This document shows positions 47,031-57,795 of a stretch of DNA of 64,000 nucleotides, in pieces. Within the stretch, counting starts at the first letter, position 1, and every line of letters starts with the position of its first letter. This stretch comes from Vanilla planifolia (lineage: Eukaryota; Streptophyta; Magnoliopsida; Asparagales; Orchidaceae), in the NCBI GenBank assembly GCA_023846275.1, contig JAIUJO010000088.1:391501-455500 (forward strand), read 5' to 3'. The notes under the pieces were generated by a model. It made no database searches. It saw nothing but the letters and a program-made list of their open reading frames with translations, and was not told the origin of the DNA. Position numbers and translations under genes: made by a program.

Positions 47031-48884
47031 CTCAAACCATGCATATTATTCCAGATTGTTCAGCCTATGTACTGCACTTGAGAGGAAACCTTCTCTTCAC
47101 ATTTTTTTTATAATATACCATGACTTGGACCACCCCCACGTATGTCTCCATCCTACTACCTCTTGTCATTCCTGTTAATGGACTCTTCCCTAAAAATCTT
47201 CTTAAGCTGGCCTCTATTTATAATTTTATTCCCCTAAATCCTAGCCTACAGTCTAGCAAAATTTTTATGAGCCACACTTGCTTAAATGGTCATGTCCTGT
47301 GCATTAGAGGAACTTCTATGCTTACATAAGTATCCACCAGGTCCACCATTATTTTCATGCTCCAAGGCCTCCCTCTAATAGTTTGGAGTAACTACAGATT
47401 TGAAAACCTTTTCTTTCCCTACCATGATAGTCCTCCTCCTCCTTAGTTGTACAAGCATCAAGGGTCTAACCCTTTCCTCATTCTCAAGTCTTTATCTCAT
47501 TGAATTCCTTATTCTTGATGATGTAGACTACCTAGACTTGTTTTACCAATCTCATCATTCTTACATGCTACATTCCTTTCAAACTCCTAATAATTCAACA
47601 TGTTTCTTAATAATGGAGCATTGCTCCATGTAATGGCCAACATGGCCACAAAGAAAGCACATCAGAGGAAGGTGCTCATACTCAAATGGTTGGAAAGTAT
47701 TCCCCAACTATCTGCTTAGCCACATTCCCATCTTTAAAGGTTTAGATAGATCCATCCTCACACATACCCTTGCATAAAATGATCGTTTCAAATTAGTACT
47801 CCAACTATCAAGTAGGATTGGCTTTCCAATTGCTTTTGCAATATGTAAGATATTTTTTGTGTCCTAATACAGCAATGGAAGTAATACGAATCTAACCAAG
47901 ATTTTGGCACACATCACTGTCATAGCATTTGCCTAAAATTAAGTGTCCGTACATCCAAACCCATAGTTTGCCCAGCAATTGTAATGGTCCCTAAAGCCAC
48001 ACTACATTTTTATCTTTTATCGAATCAAAATGCCAGCAAAAGTAACTTCATGAGAGATCTAATATTTTTAAGTTTTTAAAATGACCTCATCTATGTTGTA
48101 ATACATTTGCAATAATGTAAAATGGGATGTTGTTATCATAGACCCTACTTACTAGATCAAATTGATCAAATTCCTTGCACCTATCATACATTGAATCTGC
48201 TATGATAATCTTATCTTGGACAACATAATCAACCATCTTTGTAGCAACCTCTTTAACATCGATGTACGAACACAATTCCATAGCTGTTACATTTATTGTA
48301 TTGGATGTTCTTTTAGTTATCAAAGCATCCTTGAAGCTCTCTTTGGTCGAAGTTTCCCTTTTTCCCATCATAATAATTAGTTTCCTTCACCACGTCATCC
48401 ATCCCTATTGTATCTCAGCTTACATTAGCTAAAACGTGCTACACATTAACAATTTTTGGGGCTTCATTCACCTTGCATGGGATAACCTAGTTACTAGCCT
48501 CATTCATCCCAAATACACATTTATTATTCTCCAACACTACAACATCCACATTCACAAAATTTTTCTTATTCTATTTGCCACTGGATAGGCAGTGTGGTTT
48601 CCTCACACTTTCATTCTTTTTTATGTATGAGTTGATCACATCAACATCTATAGCAATTTCCATGCCTGTGCCAACATCAATTGAAGTAGATTCTACTAAA
48701 GTATCGCTTTCATTTGGCTTGACAACAATCTTACATTCAATTATAGAAAATACTAAAACAACATCTCTGTTGGTTGAACTTGCATTATAGCTACACTTGT
48801 CCATCTGTAGTTCATATGCATTAGAGATACACATTCATTGCCCTTACCTTTCTTGTTGGTTTTGCATGCTTTCCTGTCGGTCAT
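47030..48884 (-). pseudogene. LINE F ORF1 remnant, zinc-knuckle protein
   Basis: The start at 48,884 gives M-T-D-R-K-A-C-K-T-N-K-K. Frame 48,571-48,834 continues the N-terminal region. Frame 48,087-48,371 has S-F-K-D-A-L-I, S-Y-I-D-V-K-E-V-A-T-K-M and V-Q-D-K-I-I. R-V-C-V-R-M-D-L-S-K-P-L-K reads near 47,750. The zinc knuckle at about 47,622-47,666 keeps CX2CX4HX4C (CFLCGHVGHYMEQC). The C-terminal part extends to about 47,030. This is the best-preserved ORF1 layout in the window, but it is still interrupted. Confidence 0.87.
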
Positions 48885-49770
48885 CCTACTAATGCCAAGA
48901 CTAACTTCCAACAATTTCCAATGCTTCCCCAACAACAATAGCATAAAACAAACACAATTTCCAACAACACAGTATAACAACCTCATAATTAAATGGATAA
49001 CTACAACACAATAAAGTAATAGCAATAGTGAACACTTCCAACAAAAATTGTAAGCTCTTCTAATAGGAATAACAAGAACTTCTACACAACAATATAGCCA
49101 AACAACAAGATAATAATATTAACTTTCAAATTTTAGGTGTAGAAATTACCTTCATAGATGAATTAGCCTCTCAATTACTATAGCAATATGCAAACGGAAT
49201 GTCACGCAAGAGGCCAAATCCTACTCGCATAGCATCCTTTATAGCGTATAGGAACCAAAATTTAATTCTAGTGCACTCGTGCATGTGAAATGCATGCTTG
49301 TCCTGGCCCACCTTGCACCACGTACCTTGCATAGTGGCTCCACCTCTCATATTGTTCTTTTTCATGCTCAAGTAAAAGATTTCGATTCCCATGCATGCAC
49401 GCCTATTAAACGAGCACTTCTCATAGCCTGTCATGCACTGCATGACTCGTTTAGCACCTCCATCTTCCATAGTATCCTTTGTAGTGCTAAAGTACCAAAT
49501 TTGAATTCTTGTTCATGCATGACACCGTACAACATAGGCTCTCGCTGCCCACCATGTGCCATTCCTCCCGCTCGAATCGTGCCTCCCAACACTCCCACGT
49601 GTCCATGATAATTTGAATGCATGATCACACCAAACCATGCCCAACATCTAGCATGTCGACCACACCATCGACCTTCCAATCACTAGGGGATTTGAAATGT
49701 CCACCAAACCTCAATTCTCCCACTCCCAAAATCTCCCTCACTAAAAATCTTTTGGTTCCAGTAAAGTATT
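48885..49770 (-). promoter_or_regulatory. LINE F 5' UTR with 120-bp monomers
   Basis: A leader of about 890 bp. Three related units start at 49,228 (catagcatccttt), 49,348 (catattgttcttt) and 49,468 (catagtatccttt), exactly 120 bp apart. Each is followed by a '(a)ccaaatttgaattc'-like phrase and a 'gcatg' cluster. Tandem 5' UTR monomers act as promoters in some L1 elements (mouse L1 is the known example). A promoter role here is inferred from position only. Confidence 0.7.
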
Positions 49771-49789
49771 TGGGTTCCCTAATAATATA

Positions 49790-52085
49790 TTAATGGCCAT
49801 AGCCTACAAAAGGTTCTTTATAGAGGATCAAACAAAGAGTCAAAAAAATAACATCAAAAGCCCAATCCCAAGAAAAATTAGAAAAACATGCATGATGCAC
49901 CACCCAGTCTGTAAGACCATTGCCTTGCCTATATATATAAACCAACATAAAAGCATCCATGTTGTGAACGTACATGAGTGCATCCCTATATCTGCCTCCA
50001 TGTGAAGGGTGGTGTAGAAGATTACTAACCTCCTGAATGGCCATAGTAGAATCTGATTGGATCTCGATAACATGAAAGACTAAGAGCTTTGACTTGAGCA
50101 AACTAAGTGCCTCCAGTATGGCATGAACCTTCATAGCAATGCTACATTGACTATGTGGAGAATTAGAGATGGCATCGATGTGTGTTTTGCTAAAGACAAT
50201 TGGCTTGGATTTCTTCCAATTAAGTGGTGGTTTATGTACATAAATATGGAGGTAGAGTGGCCAAATAAAGTTAAGGAATGTATCATTTAAGCATAAGGAA
50301 TGGGATGTGTTCATAGTCAAGGCTACATATGCTTGTTCCATATCCACCATTATTGCTATAAGAACCTCGCTGGATATAGAAGCGTGCATTGAATTTTCTA
50401 TTTCTTAAGTAATAAAGATATTATTTGAGATAGATCTATCTGACATAAATGCACCTTGTTCCTTCACAATGAGACTAGGTAATATTTTCTTCAATCTTGC
50501 AACCAAGATCTGTTTCATAACTTTATATGTAACATTACAAAAACTTATGGGCCTAAACTATTTTGCTATGTCTGCACCTCACAGTTTTAGAATAAACACA
50601 ATAAGATTATCTTTCCAAGCTTTTTACATTACTCTATCATGAAAAAATTGCAACAAAGCTTTAATAATATCACCCTGAGTAATATCCCATTACCCATGCA
50701 CAAACTCTACTATGACCCCATCCATCCCTGGTACCTCCATCATTCTAATTGATCTGACAACACTCTAGACTTCTTCCTTAGTAACCTACATGAAAACCAT
50801 TCATTTTTGTTTTCTATCAATGCATCTATATGGTTGCTAATGTAATGGAGGATTGTAAACATCATTATTATGTCACTTCTTCTCAAAATAGTTAACTAAC
50901 AAATATTTTATATTCTCTATAGAATTGTCCACTTCCTTCTTATCATCCTTCAAATATGGTATATGCTTGTCCTTCCACCTAGAAGTTGTAGTAGCATAGA
51001 AGATCCTAGAGTTACATCCCCTTAGTTGAGCCCATTAAACCTTTGTTCTTTGCCACCACCACCTCTCTTTAAGTGTAGCCATCCTATGAAAAGATGAAAT
51101 AAAGTTTCTAGCTAGATGTGCTTCTAATCATTCAGGCCAATCTCAGACTCCTTAAGTTGTAGAACTTGAATTTCATTTTTTTCACCATTCTTGTAGATTA
51201 GATTACACATCTTTGTCTTGCTTCACCTTTTAAAGGCAAATAAGGATTTTCAAAATTTCATAGAAAGTCTCTTTATGAAATTACTTCTAGCTGATCTATT
51301 CCACACCTTTTGCACAACACCCATAGTCTAAAGAAATTTTAGCCAAATACTCTTAAATTTGTTCCTTCACATAGTGTCCATCCCCTACTGTGTACCCATC
51401 TCAATGAGCAAAAGGCAATGATCTAATTCAATTCGTGACAAACGATATACCATAGTTTTAGAAAAAGCCTGGATTCTCGAGACATTCATTAGCACTCTAT
51501 CAAGCCTCTCAAAAATTCTAGCACTTCCTTCCTGTTGCACCACGTAAACCTATTACCAACATATCCCATCTCCATCAACTCAAGTTATTGCAAAATCCCA
51601 AAAACGTCCAGTTGTCCCAGCCAACTTCTAAACCTCTTCCCCCCCCCCTTTTCTCTTTCTACGACTTAATAACATTGAAATCCCCTGCAGCCAGCATGGG
51701 TCCCAACTTTTGGCCTTGTCCATTAGGATATTCAACACAACTATCCTCTTAATAAACTCCTTAAAAGCATACACAACACAACATTTTAGCACCTTTGCAT
51801 CCTTAGCCCTTGCCTACACCACAAGCACTTGTGACAAAAGGTTAACAACTTTAAGATCCACCCAACTCCTCAAAGAACCACAATAACTCAAGATAGTCTA
51901 ACTGAGGGTTGCACCATAAACTTCCAATCTTTACCAAGTAACACATATGCATCTTTCTTACTAAAATTCTCCACTCTGGTGTAACAAGAGCAACTACTAT
52001 GATGTCACGTGTTATACCAACCTGATGAAAGTACCCCCTAAATTTCTTGACCCTTATACCCTGAATTTTCTATATAGTAAACTTA
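49790..52085 (-). pseudogene. LINE G ORF2 remnant with internal deletion
   Basis: RNase H at 49,850-50,144 reads A-I-L-E-A-L, V-I-E-I-Q-S-D-S and G-G-R-Y-R-D-A-L, then Y-R-Q-G-N-G-L-T-D. After the inverted block (50,145-50,325) the RT fingers appear at 50,326-50,760 (F-R-P-I-S-F-C-N-V-T-Y-K, E-Q-G-A-F-M-S-D-R-S, V-D-M-E-Q-A-Y). The RT palm with YADD and the sense zf-RVT are missing. Linker lies at 50,770-51,350 and endonuclease at about 51,360-52,085. The 199-residue open frame at 49,790-50,389 crosses all these joints, so it is a chance fusion. Confidence 0.9.
50145..50325 (+). repeat. inverted zf-RVT fragment inside LINE G
   Basis: The plus strand here ('tatgtggagaattagagatg ...') is the reverse complement of the plus strand at the same place in copies C (20,200-20,370) and E (34,230-34,400). 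Matching text includes 'gatgccatctctaattctcc', 'ccaagccaattgtcttt' and 'cacttaattggaagaaat'. The flanking RNase H and RT keep normal orientation. So a piece of about 180 bp was inverted, and the neighbouring zf-RVT and RT palm were lost at the same joints. Confidence 0.9.
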
Positions 52086-53930
52086 ATCATTTGTGATAAT
52101 ATGAAAGCTTTTCCCCTACAGCACCTTGACATAGTTCAAAGCCAGCCTTGAATTTCAACAATTTTCTCCAACTACAATAGTATTCAAACACATTTAGTGC
52201 TAGCCAATATATGAAGCTCCTCTTAGATGACCAAGGACCATTCCTCCACTTCTTCACCAACTTTTGTAGCACCCAACACCCCACACCAGTAGCAATAAGC
52301 ATCCTCAAATAATGACAGCAATTCTCCTTATTTCACTCACCAATTTTCCTCTCAGGAATTACATTTCAAAAGACACTAACCACATAGTTCCACATATCCT
52401 TCCTAGCATTAGATAGCCAATAGTGTTTATCTTTACAAGGTGCTCACCATTCTTCTTCAAATTCTCCACACAACAACAAAGAGCAACAACAGGTTGCCTC
52501 GTCACCTTGAGTTTCAACACAATGTTGAAGTTCTCCTAGGCACCACATCTGTTGTGTCCCCATCCATTCTTGCATGTAAAATGTTTTGGAAAATTCATAA
52601 AGCAACTAACATGCCACAACAAACCACCGTCGTACCTCTCCAACAATGACATACCTCCAAAAAAAATGCATACCAATAGCACCCATTTCATATAGCAATT
52701 AACATGACACAATGCATCTCTACAGCACCTCTCCAGTAGAAGCTTGTCACCTAATAAAATGCCAACCTACATCATGCATTTCATAGCAACAATAGCTTTC
52801 CTTACACCCTTCAATACCAACAAGGAGCTAAAACTCCCCTTACAACAATATCTATTGTGTCTCCATCCATTTTTACATTTAAACATTTTTTGGACTTTTC
52901 ATACAACAATTAACATGTCACATCGCACCTCTTTAGTAGCACCTTGTTGCCCTGTAAGTGCCTGTTAGTAGCACCCATTTCATATAGCAATTAACATGTC
53001 ACAATGCATCTCTCTAGTACCTCTCTAGTAGCAACTTGTCTCCCACCAAAATGCCATTCTATAGCACCCATTTCATAGCATCACAGCCTCTATACCATCA
53101 TTTTACATAGCCAGCATCCATTGTATCTTCTCCAACCATTCCTTTCCCTCTCAGCATTTCATTGTCCCTAATGTTTATCTTCATTAGGTGCTTCACATTC
53201 ACCTACAAAACCTTTACCCAACTGTAGGGAGCAGTAGCAGCTTGCCATGCCACAAAATTATCATCTAGTAAGCAGCTCATCTTGGATTCTAGCATATTAC
53301 TAAAACTCCCCATGGCACCATGTTTTCTATGTCTCCAGCTATTTTTATGTCTACAAGTCCATGGACTCTTCATAGAACATTTGGCATGACTCGAAGTTCC
53401 TCTCCGGCACCATATCTCCCAAAAAGTCTAGTAGCCATGATAGCATTAACATGAAAAACTTCTTACTTATAGTACCTAGTTCATACCAGCACACCTTCTA
53501 TACCAATAAATCTTAAATTCCCCAACCATTACTTTCTTTTTCTTACATTCATCTCCATTCTAATAGTAGCACTCTTTGTGGAACCCCATTATCATACTTC
53601 GATTATATTCATTCTGCAAACCAAACAAAAACCATATTCCTACTCCCACTTGTTCTTGCTAAAAGCACTCTACAACATTTTTGAGTTCAACAAAACATGA
53701 TCCCACAAATCATGCAACAGTCTTTCACTCTATCCCTCACCTTTTGGATTTTGGAAAGGTCAACCCAGCACAACCCCTCCAATAATCCTCCCAAGGCACC
53801 ACATTCCTTCCTACTGTGTAACATTGGCACAATCCATGCCACTCCTTCTATAGCTTGCAAATGTGTAAATCATCACCAAATACATTTTATTGTAATTGTT
53901 GTAGCCCACAAGCTACATTTGAGAGGATGC
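52085..53930 (-). pseudogene. LINE G inter-ORF module
   Basis: E-type module. Frame 52,087-52,308 has T-G-V-G-C-W-V-L, K-K-W-R-N-G-P and N-V-F-E-Y-Y-C, parallel to E (T-S-V-G-C-C-V-L, M-K-W-R-N-G). A duplication is seen between 52,441 ('tgctcaccattcttcttca') and about 53,189 ('tgcttcacattcacc'), about 750 bp apart, with the short 'aattaacatg.cacaatgca' units between. This mirrors copy E. Function unknown. Confidence 0.5.
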
Positions 53931-55733
53931 CCTCTTAATACTTTTAACTTTATAACAAATCATGACTTGGGCTTCCTCCATGTCTGCCTCTATCCTGTTG
54001 CTTCCTCTCCTTCTCATTGGTGTCCTCTTCCCTAGACATCTTTTCAAGTTGGCTCCTTTTAGTGCTTTGAGTTCTTACATCTAAGCCTACTTTCTTGATG
54101 AATTTTTTAGGGTCAACACATGCCTAAATGGTTTTCCATGTCTTGCATTAGAGATACTTCTATGCCTACTTGAGAATTTGCTAAGTCCACCATAATTTTC
54201 AAACCCATTGGTCTCCCTCTGGTAGTTTAGAACAACTATAGTTTTGAGAAACTTTTCTTTCCTTGCCATGATAGCCCTCCTTCTCCTTGTTTGCTTAAGC
54301 ATCTAAGGGCCTAACCCTTGCCTTGTTCCTGAGCCTTCATCCTAATGAATTATTTATTTTTAATGATCCTAAATGCCTTGACCTACTTTGTTAATCTCAT
54401 CATTCTTGCTTGCTACATTCCCCTCTAATTCTCTTGACAAATTAGTAGCTTTCTTGCCAATGGAGCACTGCTTTGTGTTATGGCAAACATGGCCACAAAG
54501 AAAGTACATCGAAGGAGGGCCCTCATACTCTAAAAGATTGGAAAGTTTTTATTAACTCTTCACTTAGTCACAATCTTTATTTTAAAGGTTTAGATAGATC
54601 CATCCTCACAAAGACCCTTAAATAAGATGATCATTACAAATTAGTAGTCTAGCCATCAAAGGATTGGCTCTTTGTTGGCTTTTGCAATGCATAAATTATT
54701 TTTCATGTCCCAGTATAGCAAAGAAAGCATAGGAAATCTAACCTACACCAGGGTACACATCATTATCATAACATTCATCCTAAAATCAGAGGTCCACACA
54801 TCCATCCCCACAGTTTACCCAACAACCTACCAAGGTCACACAAGCCACACTACTTTTTATTTTCTACAGAATTAAAATGCAAAAAAAGCAACCTGATGAG
54901 AGAACTAATATTTTAAAGTATTTAAAATACCCCTATCTATGTTGTAATACCCTTATAATAATATAAAATGAGGGATTGCTGCCATGGACTCTCTCCACCA
55001 GATCAAATTGATGGAATTCCTTGAGCCAACTACATGTCAAATATAACATGATAATCTCATCTAGGACAACATAATCAAACATCTTTGCAATAACTTCATT
55101 TACATCAATATATGAAGGCCATTCTGTTGTTGTTATTTTTACTACATTAGAAGTTTTTTCAATGATCAAAGCATCCTTGAAGCTCACTTCATTTTAATTT
55201 TCCTTATTTCTCCTATCACAACAACCTATTTCCTACACCACATCATCCATCCCTACTACATACCATCTTGCATGTGTTAGATGGTGCTGCACATTATCAC
55301 TTTTTAGGGCTTCATTCAACCTGCATTGGATCACCTGGTCCCTTGCCTCATTTCTCCCAACTACACATTTAGCATTCTCCAGCACTACAACATCCATATT
55401 CATAGAATTTTTTCTATCCTTATTGCTACTAGGTAAGCAGTGTGGTTTACCCACATTTTCATTCTTGCTCAAGTGTGAGTTGATCTCATCGGCAACTCAA
55501 GCAATTTCGATGCCCATGCCAACCTTAATTGAAGTAGATTATACTGAACTATTGCTATCATTTGGCTTAACAATAATCTCATATTCAACTATACAAAAAG
55601 CTAAAACAACTTCTCTGTTGGCTAAACATGCATTATAGCTACGTCCACCCACTAAGAGTTCGTTAAGCATTGGGGATACTTAATTGTTGCCTTTACGTTT
55701 CTTGTTGCTTTTGCATATTTTGCTGTCAGCCAT
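53930..55733 (-). pseudogene. LINE G ORF1 remnant
   Basis: The start at 55,733 gives M-A-D-S-K, cognate with M-A-G-S-K of copy E. Frame 54,933-55,187 has S-F-K-D-A-L-I, W-P-S-Y-I-D-V-N-E-V and V-V-L-D-E-I-I-M. V-R-M-D-L-S-K-P reads near 54,590. The zinc knuckle at 54,462-54,510 has lost its first cysteine (YFLCGHVCHNTKQC). Broken by stops. Confidence 0.82.
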
Positions 55734-55984
55734 CCTACTGATTTCAAGAATCACTTCCAATAATTTCCAACATTTCCTCAATAATAACAATGGTGAAAAC
55801 AAATAAATTCCCAACAACACAACATAATAGCCTTATAATTAAATAGATAGTTAAAGCATAATAGAGTAATAACAATAGCAAACACTTTTAGCAACTATAG
55901 CAAACCCTTCCAACAGCAACAAAAAACACTTTCACGCAACAACATAGCCAAACAACCAGACAACGATATGAAATTTCAAATTTA
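55734..55984 (-). other. LINE G 5' UTR remnant
   Basis: Matches the first 250 bp upstream of ORF1 in copies E and F ('caacaacacaacataatag', 'aaacaaccagacaacgatat'). It stops after 'gaaatttcaaattt' at about 55,984, where E and F continue with 'taagtgtagaaattacct'. Confidence 0.7.
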
Positions 55985-57795
55985 GTCTCCAAGGTTAACA
56001 TTCTTTTGTCGATAAAGCAATGTAGACAAGGAAAGTTGGTAAAATGGATTCATATCTTCAAGAAAAGGATTGGATCTAACGATTAGGCATGAGGGTCCCA
56101 ACCTTAAACCCATCGACTATTGACATATTGCTCAAACTACTTATGTGGTGAGAGCGGGTCGATGCATGCCAACTCAGGGATGCATTTAGAGTAGCCAATT
56201 GTGTGGCCTTCCCAAGGCATCGAACAATCAACTCAAAAGTGGTACAAACTTAAGGAATCTTATTATTTAATTAAAACAAACAATTTTGATGTTCCTTAAG
56301 GATGCTCGCACTATGTGATTTCTACCTAGTGCTTCGAATGTCAAATTGAAGAAATTTAACCAAGGATGAGTAAATTATAGGAGTAATTATGACTCTCTTA
56401 CAATAGCAAAATGCCAAAAAAATCTAATTAATAATGTGCAGGAGTGGAATAATGAAAATGTCATTATCCATATGTCCTATTTAATGAAACCATGGCCAAG
56501 GGAATGGGCTTGAAAGAATTAGTAGGGAAAGAAGACCCTTGTTGAGCTTGACTCTAATATGATGTTTTGAAATGACTTAAAAAGTGTAGAATAAGCGGGT
56601 GTCACTGTATCGATAGAATTGAAATATCACTACTTCTAACATTATTTTACTAATTCTGTGACATGAAGGTAAAGCCCAACCCCTCCTTTTGGCTCCAAGT
56701 CTCACCTAAATTGGTCAATCAGGGTGGGAGATATTGTCAAGAGGGGATTTTGGCTTGGGTGACACATCTGTTAAAAGATAATGCAGGTGTCTTATGATGA
56801 GCTCAATGAGAATAGGAATCTCATGTAGAACAAAAGGGTAAAAGCTCATTTGATTCTAATTCTTAGTATAAATATGAATTGTAAAATTTGAGGCTAGAGA
56901 TGTTACAGAAGTTTCCACAAGGATAATTGGCTTGTGGTATCAAAGCATTCATAACAATGTTTCTTTTTGATGTCGACTCTTCTTATCATTGTGAAGTAGA
57001 ATTCACCAAGCATTAGATTGTTCATCGACTCATAGGGAATGTTAATTGGGTTTGGAGTATCTTTAGAAAGGTTTGTTTTACCTTACAAAATAATGTGTCA
57101 TGATAGTAATTCAACTTAGTGCAAGAGGAACCATTGATTCACATAACTTTTCATTATGCTTTGTTCAAAAGGTAATTATGTGAAGCTATCAAGTCAAGGA
57201 TTATGATTGAATGACATTATGTTAGAATCCATGCTAACATGTGAAGCCTAGGCCTAACATTTGCCTGTTGGTCGATAGTTTGGGCTTAAAAACCCATAAG
57301 CACACGATGTCGAGCTGGTCTAGGGGCATATTAGTTGGATGGCATAAGCACAATAAGAAATGATAATTAAAAACGAAAACGATGAGTAGAATCCTTTATT
57401 GATGTCTTAAATTTTCTATGGGGCATTGTAAGTGGTAGAGTGGCTTAGCTGTCATGATCAATTAATTCCCAACCATATGTTATAGTAGATTCATCCCCTA
57501 TGAAATGTAGCAATCCATCAAGTTTATTCACGAATACTTGCTTGCTCGATTTCTTTATTACTCGCTTGCTTGACTTAGCTCTACTTATTATGATACTTTA
57601 TGTGATACATTTGTGTACGTACTATGAAACTGGCAATGCAATGCACTATTTATAGGCTGTCTTGATGTAAGGCTAAAATGCCTCACTTTGTAATCTCTAT
57701 AACTTTTCATGACCCAATTACTAGATTCATGAAATTAAAACCGAATTCAATATAAGGTTTAAAACATCTTGCTAGCTTCATTGCTCACATTATTA
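55985..57795. other. unassigned spacer between LINE array and satellite B
   Basis: Complex sequence that resembles neither the LINEs nor the satellites, with no supported gene. One weak candidate is listed separately (56,734-56,955). The remainder has short TA- and CA-rich stretches and no reading frame worth calling. It could be the internal part of a decayed LTR retrotransposon. Confidence 0.45.
56734..56955 (+). mobile_element. possible short degraded LTR
   Basis: 'agggtgggaga' near 56,723 looks like a polypurine tract followed by TGTCAAG at about 56,734. A TATAAATATG lies near 56,868. 'tggtatcaaagca' at about 56,955 resembles the initiator-methionine primer-binding site of plant retrotransposons (tggtatcagagc). 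The right LTR boundary is not clear, and no second LTR or coding region was found. Speculative. Confidence 0.3.

Larger units (their letters stand above)
41264..49770 (-). mobile_element. LINE copy F, full-length, chimeric
   Basis: About 8.5 kb on the minus strand with both termini. The 3' end ('agataatctaaaaagacaaagcc') is at about 41,264 and the 5' end ('aaagtatttgggttcc') at about 49,768. ORF2 and the inter-ORF module follow copy D. From about 47,030 ORF1 and the 5' UTR follow copy E. All domains are present but broken by stops. F shows the complete gene order that the truncated copy D lacks. Confidence 0.92.
49771..55984 (-). mobile_element. LINE copy G, rearranged
   Basis: Minus-strand LINE with a standard 3' end ('taataatatattaatggcc', about 49,775) next to the 5' end of copy F. 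RNase H is followed by an inverted zf-RVT fragment, then a partial RT. Most of RT and zf-RVT is lost. Linker, endonuclease, inter-ORF module and ORF1 (start 55,733) follow. The 5' UTR is cut at about 55,984 by unrelated DNA. Confidence 0.9.

Noticed and set aside
49790..50389. The longest open frame in the window (199 residues) as a gene
   Set aside because: It joins LINE RNase H, an antisense zf-RVT fragment and the start of RT. The parts are in register by chance after an inversion and deletion.
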